Source: JAGXTF01 sp038317095 (GTDB lineage Bacteria > Bacteroidota > Bacteroidia > NS11-12g > UBA955). Taken from it: 33,299 nt of DNA. Location: NCBI GenBank assembly GCA_038317095.1, contig JBBQBB010000038.1:1-33299 (forward strand). Direction: 5' to 3'. Below are positions 6,140 to 14,476 of this stretch, piece after piece (positions within the stretch are counted from its first letter, which is position 1; each line of letters starts with the position of its first letter). Both the position numbers and the translations under genes were made by a program. Below the pieces are notes generated by a model. The model was not told where the DNA came from and did no database searches. It saw only the letters and a list, made by a program, of their open reading frames with translations.

Positions 6140-8002
6140 ATGGCTGAAAATGCAAGGTATACCGAAGAAGAAATAAGAAGTCTGGACTGGAAAGAGCACA
6201 TCAGGCTGCGTCCTGGTATGTACATTGGCAAGCTAGGCGACGGAACTGCGGCAGACGACGGCATCTATGTTTTGGTTAAAGAAATTCTGGACAACTCCAT
6301 TGATGAGCATGTTATGGGCAATGGGAAAAGGATAGACATACAAGTCGACGATAAAAAAGTTACCATCCGCGACTATGGCCGAGGCATTCCCTTGGGCAAA
6401 GTAATTGACTGTGTTTCTAAAATAAATACTGGGGGTAAATATGACAGCCGGGCATTTCAAAAATCTGTAGGGCTGAACGGTGTGGGTACCAAAGCGGTAA
6501 ATGCGCTTTCATCCATGTTTGTGGTGCAAAGTTTTAGGGACGGCAAAACCAAAAGGGCTGAGTTCGCCTGCGGAGAAGTGACCAATGACCACAAGGAAAC
6601 CACCACTACTGAAACCAATGGCACATACATTTGTTTTGAACCAGATAGCTCTGTTTTTAAAAATTACCGGTTTATTGATGAGTTTTTAACAGAGCAAATT
6701 AAAAACTACACCTACCTAAACAGCGCACTAACCATAAAATACAATGGAGAATCATACTCCAGCAAGCGCGGTCTTTTAGATTTGCTTGAACACAAGGTAA
6801 AAGTAGAAGAATTGCTTTACCCTGTGGTACATGTAAAAAGTGGAGACATTGAATTGGCTTTTAGTCACACACATTCCTACGGTGAAGAATATTATTCCTT
6901 CGTAAACGGACAATTTACAACCCAAGGAGGAACGCACCTTCAGGCTTTTAGAGAGGCATTTGTAAAAATGGTAAGGGAATTTTACAAAAAGGAATTTGAT
7001 GCAACAGATATACGTGGTTCAATAAGCGCAGCTATCAGTATTCGTGTGATGGAACCCGTTTTCGAAAGCCAAACCAAAACCAAATTAGGCAGCGCGGATA
7101 TGGGTCCGGATGGGCCTTCTATAAAAGTGGCTTTAATGGATTTCGTAAAAAAACAGGTGGATGATTATTTACACAAAAATCCACAAACCGCAGAAACCCT
7201 GTTAAAGAAAATATTGCAGAATGAACGCGAAAGAAAAGACATGGCGGGCATCCAAAAATTGGCAAAAGAAAGAGCCAAAAGAGCCAATGTCCACAACAAA
7301 AAACTTCGCGATTGCCGCACCCATTTGCCGGATGCCAAAAATGACAACCGTTTTGAATCTACCCTATTTATTACCGAGGGAGACAGTGCAAGTGGAAGCA
7401 TTACCAAAAGCAGAAACCCAGATTTACAGGCAGTATTTAGTTTGCGTGGTAAACCTTTAAATTGTTATGGTTTAAAGAAAAAAGTGGTGTATGAAAATGA
7501 AGAATTCAATTTGCTTCAGCATGCACTGGATATTGAAGAATCTTTAGAAAATCTGAGATACAACAAAGTAGTACTAGCCACGGATGCCGATGTGGATGGC
7601 ATGCACATCAGGCTTTTGATGATGACATTTTTTCTACAGTTTTTTCCAGATTTGGTAAGAAATGGGCATCTGTATATATTGCAAACACCTTTGTTTAGGG
7701 TAAGAAATAAAAAAGACACCATTTATTGCTACAGCGATGAAGAACGCCGAAATGCCATTTCAAAATTGGGTGTGAAGCCAGAGATTACGCGATTTAAAGG
7801 TTTGGGTGAAATAAGCCCTGACGAATTTGGACAATTTATTGGACCCGATATCCGTTTGGAACCTGTAATATTGAAAGCCGATGCCAGTATTGAGCAAATT
7901 TTAAGTTACTACATGGGCAAAAACACACCCGATAGACAAGATTTCATTATCCGCAACCTGGTTGTTGAATTGGACGTAGTAGAAGAAGCTGAAGTGGTTT
8001 AA
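6140..8002 (+). CDS. parE: DNA topoisomerase IV subunit B
   Basis: The 620-residue GyrB/ParE-type protein is the ATPase subunit of a type IIA topoisomerase. GHKL ATPase motifs are EILDN (48-52), DYGRGIP (78-84) and GLNGVGTKA (111-119). The TOPRIM metal site comprises E413 in TEGDSASG and D482, D484 and D486 in DADVDG. ParE rather than GyrB is favoured by the length and by the stretch FSLRGKPLN...KKVVYENEEFNLL, which I associate with Bacteroidota ParE. A near-consensus -7 box (TATTATTG) lies just upstream of the ATG. In many relatives parC follows directly; here an unrelated membrane protein starts 20 bases downstream. GyrB cannot be fully excluded without alignment. Confidence 0.92.
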   Translation: MAENARYTEEEIRSLDWKEHIRLRPGMYIGKLGDGTAADDGIYVLVKEILDNSIDEHVMGNGKRIDIQVDDKKVTIRDYGRGIPLGKVIDCVSKINTGGKYDSRAFQKSVGLNGVGTKAVNALSSMFVVQSFRDGKTKRAEFACGEVTNDHKETTTTETNGTYICFEPDSSVFKNYRFIDEFLTEQIKNYTYLNSALTIKYNGESYSSKRGLLDLLEHKVKVEELLYPVVHVKSGDIELAFSHTHSYGEEYYSFVNGQFTTQGGTHLQAFREAFVKMVREFYKKEFDATDIRGSISAAISIRVMEPVFESQTKTKLGSADMGPDGPSIKVALMDFVKKQVDDYLHKNPQTAETLLKKILQNERERKDMAGIQKLAKERAKRANVHNKKLRDCRTHLPDAKNDNRFESTLFITEGDSASGSITKSRNPDLQAVFSLRGKPLNCYGLKKKVVYENEEFNLLQHALDIEESLENLRYNKVVLATDADVDGMHIRLLMMTFFLQFFPDLVRNGHLYILQTPLFRVRNKKDTIYCYSDEERRNAISKLGVKPEITRFKGLGEISPDEFGQFIGPDIRLEPVILKADASIEQILSYYMGKNTPDRQDFIIRNLVVELDVVEEAEVV

Positions 8003-8022
8003 TTGTATTTAATTATTTTGAA

Positions 8023-9414
8023 ATGAAACCAAAAATCCATTCAATTCAAAATACCCATTCAAAACAAATCCTTTGGCTTGCAATGGCAGCAATTCTGATT
8101 TTATTTTTATTCCTCTTTTATGCCAAACAAAGAGTACTGTACCAAGACAGTGCGTTTTTCCTTTTCCGCATTTGCAATTTAGAATCTGTAATTGAAAACC
8201 ATAGGTACGCTGCTCAATTAAATTACTTGCTCGCTTATGTTGCGGCATATGTAGGATTGCCAATTAACCTGCTTATTTACCTTCTTTCCATGGGAAGTTT
8301 TGTTTTTGCATCGTTCACGGCTGCAGTACTTTGGCTTAAAACTAAAAATATTTACCTCTGCGCACTTCCTCTTCTTGCCTTGATTTTGCCAGGGCCCGAA
8401 ATGTTTTTTTTGCCTGTAAGTGAAATGTACATTGCAATTTCATTTGCCATTTTTATGTTGGGTAGTTTTTATTTTAAATACAAATATGCCTTTCCTAAAT
8501 ATGCCCTGCCGAGTCTTCTTGGTGCATTGGCGTTTAATGCGCATCCTGGAATATTGCCATTGATTGCCACAATTCTAGCATGGAATTGGATAAACAACAG
8601 CCTAAAAGACTCCTTGATTCCAGGCATAATTATTGTTTCTTTTTCTATTTTAAAATCAAAATTTATCCAGAATTCCAGCTACGAGGAAGCTTTACTCTCT
8701 CAACTTTCTTTGAACGAATTAGGGAATCTTTTTCATTTCTGGAGTTGGGGTTATTTTATTTCGGCATTTAAAAGCTGGTTGTTTTTTCCAACCATTATGT
8801 TCATTTTTTGGATGATTCAACAATTAAAAATAAAAAAATATTTTGCAGCATTGGTTCTGTTTTTCACGACTGTTTTAAACGCTTTTTTTTTATTAATTAT
8901 CTATAAAAATGGCGATTCAGACATGATTATGCAAAAAAGCTTTGCCCCTTTTGTAATTGGCCTTTCATTGCCTTTTGTGCTATCTTTAACCAAAACAAAA
9001 CTAGCACACTATTTTAAATTCTCTACCGTATTGGTATCTGGTATTTTTGCGTTCGTTCAAATTATACAAGTCTCGGAATTTTATACAATTCGGTACAACA
9101 AATTGCAAAAAATTGTGCAGTACAAATCCATAAATAACAACGAAAAAGTATTTCAATCCAACAAAACTTTCAATCCAGAAGAATGGCGCGTTAGTTGGGC
9201 TATTCCTTACGAAACATTGTTAATATCTACTTTAGAAAACCGCAGACCTTTTACTATAAACCTGTATTATGGCGACAAGCCAGATTCTTCTATTTTGCAA
9301 CAGGTTGGTATATTCTATGGGGCAGAATTTGCAGCCCCCATACAAACTATTACGTTAAACAAAAGGTATTTTAAGTTTCAAGATTCTGGCAAGTATTCTT
9401 TGACAAATCCCTGA
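8023..9414 (+). CDS. Polytopic membrane protein, possibly GT-C glycosyltransferase-like
   Basis: The 463-residue protein has about nine to ten membrane segments and a C-terminal soluble part from roughly residue 370. I do not recognise the family by sequence. The layout resembles GT-C glycosyltransferases: a first helix (15-33) followed by a loop with an acidic residue (YQDSAFF, Asp42) and many aromatic helices. That is an inference. It starts 20 bases after parE, so read-through from parE is likely. It ends 1 base from the convergent PIG-V-like gene, and no terminator fits between them. The large number of phenylalanine codons is consistent with the membrane topology and not a sign of foreign origin. 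Confidence 0.8.
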   Translation: MKPKIHSIQNTHSKQILWLAMAAILILFLFLFYAKQRVLYQDSAFFLFRICNLESVIENHRYAAQLNYLLAYVAAYVGLPINLLIYLLSMGSFVFASFTAAVLWLKTKNIYLCALPLLALILPGPEMFFLPVSEMYIAISFAIFMLGSFYFKYKYAFPKYALPSLLGALAFNAHPGILPLIATILAWNWINNSLKDSLIPGIIIVSFSILKSKFIQNSSYEEALLSQLSLNELGNLFHFWSWGYFISAFKSWLFFPTIMFIFWMIQQLKIKKYFAALVLFFTTVLNAFFLLIIYKNGDSDMIMQKSFAPFVIGLSLPFVLSLTKTKLAHYFKFSTVLVSGIFAFVQIIQVSEFYTIRYNKLQKIVQYKSINNNEKVFQSNKTFNPEEWRVSWAIPYETLLISTLENRRPFTINLYYGDKPDSSILQQVGIFYGAEFAAPIQTITLNKRYFKFQDSGKYSLTNP

Positions 9415-9415
9415 T

Positions 9416-10501
9416 TTAATAGGAAAGCCAGCCAGAGAAAGTTACCCAATAATAATAGGTCAACAAATTAACAGCCAAAAGGAACGCCGCCCACAATATA
9501 TAACGTTTATAAAACCATTCGAAGATAGATTCAAACGCTATCACGTTGACAGCAAAAAAGCGTTGCATGGACAAAACGCTACCTGTGATAAGTGGAAAAA
9601 TTGTATTAATTCCAACGAACAACATTCTGCCTTTTGTGCTCTTTCGCATGGCAAAAAAAGCGAGTATCAAAAGCAATAAAACATAAGCAGAAAGCAACTG
9701 ATTGTCCCATTTTCCGTTTGCAAAAAACGACTCCCATGGCCAACAATAATGCCTACCCCAGTTGGCTTGCGCATTGGAAAAAGCAAAAGGATCTCCGCAG
9801 TAATACTTTAAATATATTGACCACGCGCAAACGCCAAAAAACGCACCAGAAAGAGCAAAAACCATTTTTAGTTTTCTGGCATTTGAAAATATTTTCAACC
9901 ACTTGTTTTCATCCAACAGAATAAATGCCATGCCAATGGCCATTACCAAACCTGTAGGCCTGCAAAGCGACAAAAGGAATGTAGCTAAAAAAAGAAAATA
10001 CCATCTGTTCCCTTTAATTTCTATAAGTGCCCAAAGTAGCAATATAGAAAACAATTGCTCCGAATAAAATGCGTGAAAAATATAGTGGTAAGGAAAACAT
10101 TGGTATAAAAGGATAAAAACAAAAGCTTTTGAAGGTTGGAAATTGCTTTTTACCAAATACTTATACAAAACCGCAACCCATAAAATAGTGGTTAAAATGT
10201 GCAATATGAGGGCAGCAGGGATATAGTCGTGGGTTACATTTAGTAGAATGCGAATTAAAAAAGGATACAATGGGAAAAAGGCAAAATCTGGAACTATGCT
10301 GCCGGATACAATATTTTTGGGATACCAATCGCGTGCAATTTGATGGTACCATCCACTGTCATTTCTTGCAAGTACATCAAAAATATGATCCCAACCTTGC
10401 CAGCCATTGGGCAAAAGATTTCCAAAAACGACAAGAACCAGTTTTAAACCAAAAGTAAATAGAAGTGACCGTATTAAATATTTACGATAATCGTGAGGCA
10501 T
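9416..10501 (-). CDS. PIG-V/GT76-like mannosyltransferase family membrane protein
   Basis: The 361-residue polytopic protein has PIG-V-like motifs: RNDSGWYHQIARDWY (Asp48) after the first helix, AFFPLYPFLIR (from residue 74), YSEQLFSILL, and a later CGDPFAFSNAQANWGR. PIG-V uses a lipid-linked mannose donor. The bacterial substrate and sugar are unknown. The longest frame starts at 10558, inside the terminator of ahcY. The ATG at 10501 was chosen because a perfect -7 box (TATTTTTG) lies 6 bases before it and it gives a normal N-terminus. The gene is tail-to-tail with another membrane protein, 1 base apart. Its transcription would begin right after the ahcY terminator. Confidence 0.85.
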   Translation of the reverse strand: MPHDYRKYLIRSLLFTFGLKLVLVVFGNLLPNGWQGWDHIFDVLARNDSGWYHQIARDWYPKNIVSGSIVPDFAFFPLYPFLIRILLNVTHDYIPAALILHILTTILWVAVLYKYLVKSNFQPSKAFVFILLYQCFPYHYIFHAFYSEQLFSILLLWALIEIKGNRWYFLFLATFLLSLCRPTGLVMAIGMAFILLDENKWLKIFSNARKLKMVFALSGAFFGVCAWSIYLKYYCGDPFAFSNAQANWGRHYCWPWESFFANGKWDNQLLSAYVLLLLILAFFAMRKSTKGRMLFVGINTIFPLITGSVLSMQRFFAVNVIAFESIFEWFYKRYILWAAFLLAVNLLTYYYWVTFSGWLSY

Positions 10502-10507
10502 TTTGGG

Positions 10508-10515
10508 CAAAAATA
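10508..10515 (-). promoter_or_regulatory. -7 box TATTTTTG for the PIG-V-like gene
   Basis: A perfect TAnnTTTG element between the ahcY terminator and the ATG at 10501, leaving 6 bases to the start codon. It supports an independent promoter and the shorter start. Confidence 0.5.
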
Positions 10516-10528
10516 AGCATTGAAACAA

Positions 10529-10555
10529 AAAAGCCATCCGAATTGGATGGCTTTT
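10529..10555 (-). terminator. Rho-independent terminator of ahcY
   Basis: An 11-bp stem (AAAAGCCATCC with GGATGGCTTTT) around a 5-base loop, followed on the minus strand by a run of T. It lies 20 bases after the ahcY stop. Confidence 0.88.
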
Positions 10556-10575
10556 CAAAAATTATTGGAACATTA

Positions 10576-11892
10576 TCAATATCTGTATTCGTCCTTTTTG
10601 TAAGGTCCGTTTACAGGTACGCCGATATAATCAGCTTGTTCTTTGCTTAATTGGGTAAGTTCCACACCAATTTGAGAAAGATGCAAACGTGCTACTTTTT
10701 CATCCAAATGTTTAGGCAACACATAAACCTCATTGTTATAATTGCCATGGTTTTTCCAAAGCTCAATTTGTGCCAAAGTTTGGTTTGTGAAAGAGTTACT
10801 CATTACAAATGATGGATGACCCATTGCGCAACCCAAATTCACCAAACGGCCTTCTGCTAAGATTATCAACTCTTTACCGTCCACGTTATAAACGTCTACT
10901 TGAGGCTTAATGGTATATTTGGTGCTTCCGTAGTTGTTGTTTAAATACTCCATATCTATCTCATTGTCAAAATGGCCAATGTTACAAACGATGGTTTTGT
11001 CATTCATCAATTTAAAATGTTCTTCAGCTACAATATTACAGTTACCAGTTGCAGTTACCACAATGTTTACACGTGGGATTGCAGTTTCCAAAGTTTTTAC
11101 TTCAAAACCGTCCATTGCAGCTTGCAATGCACAGATAGGATCAACTTCGGTAACAATTACACGGGCACCTGCACCACGTAAGCTAAGAGCACTTCCTTTT
11201 CCTACATCTCCGTAACCACAAACAACGGCTACTTTTCCAGCCATCATAATATCCGTGGCACGACGAATTGCATCTACCAAACTTTCTTGGCAACCGTATT
11301 TGTTGTCGAATTTAGATTTGGTTACACTGTCATTCACATTAATCGCTGGAAATGGCAGAGTTCCTTTCTTCACTCTCTCGTACAATCTGTGCACACCAGT
11401 AGTGGTTTCTTCGCTAATGCCTTGAATACCTGCTGCCAATTCTGGATATTTGTCCAAAACCACATTGGTTAAATCCCCACCATCGTCCAATATCATGTTC
11501 AATGGTTTGCGATCTGCGCCAAAAAACATGGTCTGTTCAATGCACCATTCGTATTCTTCTTCTGTCAATCCTTTCCAAGCATAAACAGGTATACCTGCCG
11601 CAGCTATGGCAGCAGCCGCATGGTCTTGTGTAGAAAAAATGTTGCATGAACTCCAAGTTACCTCTGCACCTAGAGATTTCAATGTTTCAATCAATACTGC
11701 AGTTTGGATTGTCATGTGCAAACAACCTGCAATACGCGCACCCTTTAAAGGTTGCTCATTTCGGTATTCTTCGCGAATAGCCATCAAGCCAGGCATTTCT
11801 GCTTCAGCCATCTTAATTTCTTTGCGGCCCCATTCAGCCAAAGACATGTCTTTTACTTTGTAAGGAACGTAAGTTTGAGTTTCAGTTGTCAT
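10576..11892 (-). CDS. ahcY: Adenosylhomocysteinase
   Basis: The 438-residue enzyme hydrolyses S-adenosylhomocysteine to adenosine and homocysteine in the methyl cycle. It is cytosolic, NAD-dependent and a homotetramer in characterised members. Seen: HMTIQTAVL from residue 59, the DDGGDLT segment (136-142), the NAD-binding GYGDVGKGSA (226-235), and a C-terminal tail ending in KKDEYRY that matches the conserved tail of the family. It has full length. A perfect -7 box (TACCTTTG, 11911-11918) gives a short leader of roughly 10 bases, and a strong terminator follows. It stands alone as a single-gene unit. Confidence 0.97.
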   Translation of the reverse strand: MTTETQTYVPYKVKDMSLAEWGRKEIKMAEAEMPGLMAIREEYRNEQPLKGARIAGCLHMTIQTAVLIETLKSLGAEVTWSSCNIFSTQDHAAAAIAAAGIPVYAWKGLTEEEYEWCIEQTMFFGADRKPLNMILDDGGDLTNVVLDKYPELAAGIQGISEETTTGVHRLYERVKKGTLPFPAINVNDSVTKSKFDNKYGCQESLVDAIRRATDIMMAGKVAVVCGYGDVGKGSALSLRGAGARVIVTEVDPICALQAAMDGFEVKTLETAIPRVNIVVTATGNCNIVAEEHFKLMNDKTIVCNIGHFDNEIDMEYLNNNYGSTKYTIKPQVDVYNVDGKELIILAEGRLVNLGCAMGHPSFVMSNSFTNQTLAQIELWKNHGNYNNEVYVLPKHLDEKVARLHLSQIGVELTQLSKEQADYIGVPVNGPYKKDEYRY

Positions 11893-11910
11893 GTGTTATT
11901 TATCGAGGCA

Positions 11911-11918
11911 CAAAGGTA
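11911..11918 (-). promoter_or_regulatory. -7 box TACCTTTG for ahcY
   Basis: A perfect TAnnTTTG element 18 bases before the ATG at 11892. Confidence 0.5.
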
Positions 11919-11981
11919 ATACGATAAACTCAAAAATCCTTGGCTTATGTAGACAAAGTGCCTACGCTTTGCGCGTTTTGT

Positions 11982-12824
11982 TTAAATTCCAATGAAAATC
12001 TCTTCAACAAAAACACGCAAATCGGGGAACAGTAAACTTTCTGCCCACATTCCAATTGTACTTGGCCTTATTCCAACAAATTTTCCATTTTGAAGGCTGT
12101 ATATAAGAATTGTTTTCATTTCTGGCTGAACAATCCAATACTCTTTTACACCACTTTCTTCATATAAGTTAAATTTGGTTTCCAAATCGTGTTTGGAATT
12201 ACCCGCAGAAAGTATCTCTACAACCAAATCCGGAGTGCCATTACAACCTCGCTTGTCTATTTTGTTTGAATCACAAACAACCGTCAAATCGGGCTGAACA
12301 ACCGTAGAATCTTTGATTCCTGATGGCACAGGCAACCGCACGTCAAAGGGTGCAATAAACAATCTACAAGCGTGTTGTTTAAAAAAGGTTTTAAACGCAT
12401 AATACAAATCACCTATCACCACTTGATGCCCCATACTCGGAGCAGGACTCATTTTCACAACTTTCCCTTTGATCAATTCCACCCTCTCCAAAAATGTCCA
12501 TTTTAAATAATCCCAGTAGGTGTAAATAGTATCGGGCGACAAAACATACGATGTGCCGTCGGGCTCAGAAAATGACAATGATTCTGAATCTTCGGCAATT
12601 GCATAGGGTATTGGCTCTGGCTGATTTTGCCTCTCTCTTATGATTTCAACGGCAGTTTGAATAACCTTAAGTTTTAATTTTGAGCTGGCATCCCCTTCTG
12701 AGATAGCTTTATGAATAACTGGCTTAGAAATCCCTGTCCTTGCTGCAATCTCTTTCTGCAGACCATGAAAATAACCAGCTTGAATTCGAGGATCTTTGCT
12801 AAATACTTTGTCTTTTATTTGCAT
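11982..12824 (-). CDS. HTH domain fused to Uma2-family (DUF820) nuclease-like domain
   Basis: The 280-residue protein has two parts. Residues about 18-62 form a helix-turn-helix-like module (GLQKEIAARTGISKPVIHKA, then a helix TAVEIIRER). Residues about 96-275 are a Uma2/DUF820 domain, a PD-(D/E)XK-type fold. It shows VELIKGKVVKMSPAP (near 115), VVQPDLTVV (Asp179), PDLVVEILS (Glu203), LYEESGVKEYWIV and a short tail. Uma2 proteins are usually about 190 residues and lack the front domain. Biological roles of Uma2 are unproven. The start at 12824 was chosen over 12845 because a perfect -7 box (TATATTTG) ends 6 bases before it. It is a single-gene unit downstream of a mini-lipoprotein gene on the same strand. 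Confidence 0.86.
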   Translation of the reverse strand: MQIKDKVFSKDPRIQAGYFHGLQKEIAARTGISKPVIHKAISEGDASSKLKLKVIQTAVEIIRERQNQPEPIPYAIAEDSESLSFSEPDGTSYVLSPDTIYTYWDYLKWTFLERVELIKGKVVKMSPAPSMGHQVVIGDLYYAFKTFFKQHACRLFIAPFDVRLPVPSGIKDSTVVQPDLTVVCDSNKIDKRGCNGTPDLVVEILSAGNSKHDLETKFNLYEESGVKEYWIVQPEMKTILIYSLQNGKFVGIRPSTIGMWAESLLFPDLRVFVEEIFIGI

Positions 12825-12830
12825 ACCCCA

Positions 12831-12838
12831 CAAATATA
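12831..12838 (-). promoter_or_regulatory. -7 box TATATTTG for the HTH-Uma2 gene
   Basis: A perfect TAnnTTTG element, 6 bases before the ATG at 12824. It implies an almost leaderless message and rules against the in-frame start at 12845, which lies upstream of the box. Confidence 0.55.
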
Positions 12839-12898
12839 CAAACAATAAGCAATATATTTGCCTTAAACCAATTTAAATCAAGTTTTTTTATCACTAAA

Positions 12899-13018
12899 TC
12901 AAAATCCGCAGTTGCAGCCTTTGTTTACATGACTTTTAGACGCTGAACGTGGCGTACCACAACTTGCCAACAATACCATTGAAACAAGAAAAATTGAAAT
13001 AAGAATGCGCGATTTCAT
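12899..13018 (-). CDS. Very small Cys-rich lipoprotein (39 residues)
   Basis: This short frame reads from ATG at 13018 to TGA at 12899. It has a textbook lipoprotein signal (MKSRILISIFLVSMVLLASC, lipobox Leu-Ala-Ser-Cys20). The mature peptide of only 20 residues ends in G-C-N-C-G-F, giving a CxC pair (Cys35, Cys37). A perfect -7 box (TATCTTTG, 13037-13044) lies 18 bases upstream, which supports expression. Function is unknown. The CxC tail could bind metal or form a disulfide at the membrane surface. I recall other tiny Bacteroidota lipoproteins with Cys-Gly-rich tails, but could not check this. It is divergent from the DedA gene. Confidence 0.75.
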   Translation of the reverse strand: MKSRILISIFLVSMVLLASCGTPRSASKSHVNKGCNCGF

Positions 13019-13036
13019 TTGGAATGATAAATGTTA

Positions 13037-13044
13037 CAAAGATA
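13037..13044 (-). promoter_or_regulatory. -7 box TATCTTTG for the mini-lipoprotein gene
   Basis: A perfect TAnnTTTG element 18 bases before the ATG at 13018. Confidence 0.5.
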
Positions 13045-13080
13045 GAACGAAAAATTTAAACTAAAATTGCACCTAAAATT

Positions 13081-13731
13081 ATGCTATTAAATATTTTCTC
13101 CGATGGATTGCATTTTTTACTGCACCTGAACGACTATTTGCAAAGCTGGATGCAAGAATATGGCAATTGGTTGTATGGAATTCTGTTCCTAATCATTTTC
13201 GTTGAAACAGGCCTGGTAGTAATGCCTTTGCTACCGGGTGATTCGCTACTTTTCGCTGCTGGTGCTTTAGCCGCAAACCCAGCCAACCATTTTAGCATTG
13301 CCATCTTAATTCCTTTGCTCATTTTGGCCGCATTGCTGGGCGACAACACCAATTACTTAATAGGAAGTAAAATTGGGGTTCGTATTTTCGACTTAAAATG
13401 GAAACTGCTTAAACGCGAATACCTAGAACAGACCCATGCATTTTTTGAAAAACACGGTGGAAAAGCCATAATCATGGCCCGTTTTGTACCCATCATTCGC
13501 ACTTTTGCTCCTTTTGCAGCAGGGATTGGAACTATGAGTTACCGCAAATTCATCACTTTTTGCATTTTAGGCGCAGTTTTGTGGGTAGTCAGCATTACCA
13601 CTCTCGGTTATTTATTGGGTAGAAATGAATGGATTCAAAAAAACTTCGAACTGGTGGTTTTTGGGATCATCGCCATATCCTTATTGCCTATTCTATTTCA
13701 ATTCTTAAAAAATAAAATTGCAAAAAAGTGA
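13081..13731 (+). CDS. DedA family membrane protein
   Basis: The 216-residue DedA/SNARE-associated family protein has five or so membrane segments. Seen: VETGLVVMPLLPGDSLLF (acidic residue plus re-entrant-loop Pro-Gly), LGDNTNYLIGSKIG, and the signature ARFVPIIRTFAPFAAGIGTMSYRKF with its conserved arginines, then GAVLWVV. Some DedA proteins have been shown to recycle undecaprenyl-phosphate or move phospholipids across the membrane. Which applies here is unknown. The ATG at 13081 is the natural start. The next gene (aroE) overlaps or abuts its 3' end, so the three genes to 17136 form an operon. Confidence 0.92.
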   Translation: MLLNIFSDGLHFLLHLNDYLQSWMQEYGNWLYGILFLIIFVETGLVVMPLLPGDSLLFAAGALAANPANHFSIAILIPLLILAALLGDNTNYLIGSKIGVRIFDLKWKLLKREYLEQTHAFFEKHGGKAIIMARFVPIIRTFAPFAAGIGTMSYRKFITFCILGAVLWVVSITTLGYLLGRNEWIQKNFELVVFGIIAISLLPILFQFLKNKIAKK

Positions 13732-14476
13732 TTTGAAACTTTTGGGTTTGATAGGAAACCCTGTTTCTCACAGTCGGTCACCAGAAATTTTTCAGCGTTT
13801 TTTTAACCAGGAAAATAAAACAGTTTGGGTATATCAACTTTTTCATTTGTCAAAAATTACAGATTTAGAAAACCTGTTGTTGCAACATCCAAATTTAATT
13901 GGTTTCAATGTTACGGTTCCTTTTAAAGAATCAATTATTCCTTTGCTCAACAGCATTGGCGAAGGCGCAGAAAAGGTAAAAGCAATAAACACAGTTTTAA
14001 TCACCCGGGAAGGCAACAAAACCAAGCTGCATGGAGAAAATACAGATATTTTGGGTTTCGAAAATCTAATTGACAAATTGACAGTACCCTTAAATTGCAA
14101 ATGTTTAATTTTAGGTTCTGGAGGCTCCTCAAAAGCCGTTCAATATGTGCTTCACAAAAAAAACATTCCATTTCAAATTGTAAGTCGTAAAAATTCTTCC
14201 ATTTCCTATAACGATCTCAATGCAGAAATAATCAACAACCACAAAATCATCATCAATACTACGCCACTTGGTATGACTCCACACAGAAACGAATTTCCTC
14301 AAATTCCTTATGAATTTATTGGACAAAATCATATCTGTATTGATTTGATTTACAATCCAGAAAAAACACTTTTTCTTGAACTTGCCGAAAAGAAAGGTGC
14401 TTTCATCCAAAACGGGCTGCCTATGCTGCAAGCTCAAGCAGAAAAGGCATGGGAATTGTTTAAATTAAATATATAA
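13718..14476 (+). CDS. aroE: Shikimate dehydrogenase
   Basis: The 252-residue enzyme reduces 3-dehydroshikimate to shikimate with NADPH in aromatic amino acid synthesis. Shikimate-binding SHSRSP (17-22) is present, as are the catalytic pair Lys70 in NVTVPFK and Asp110 in HGENTDILGF, Asn91, the nucleotide-binding GSGGSSKAV (133-141), NTTPLGM and the C-terminal NGLPMLQAQAEKAW. There is no ATG start. Two in-frame TTG codons are candidates: 13718, overlapping the DedA gene by 14 bases, and 13733, just after its stop, which would give MKLLGLIGNP and fit the family N-terminus equally well. The downstream gene overlaps by one base (TAATG). Confidence 0.94.
   Translation: MQKSDLKLLGLIGNPVSHSRSPEIFQRFFNQENKTVWVYQLFHLSKITDLENLLLQHPNLIGFNVTVPFKESIIPLLNSIGEGAEKVKAINTVLITREGNKTKLHGENTDILGFENLIDKLTVPLNCKCLILGSGGSSKAVQYVLHKKNIPFQIVSRKNSSISYNDLNAEIINNHKIIINTTPLGMTPHRNEFPQIPYEFIGQNHICIDLIYNPEKTLFLELAEKKGAFIQNGLPMLQAQAEKAWELFKLNI

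Noticed and set aside
10502..10558. N-terminal extension of the PIG-V-like protein to ATG 10558
   Set aside because: It would place the start inside the ahcY terminator and upstream of the gene's own -7 box.
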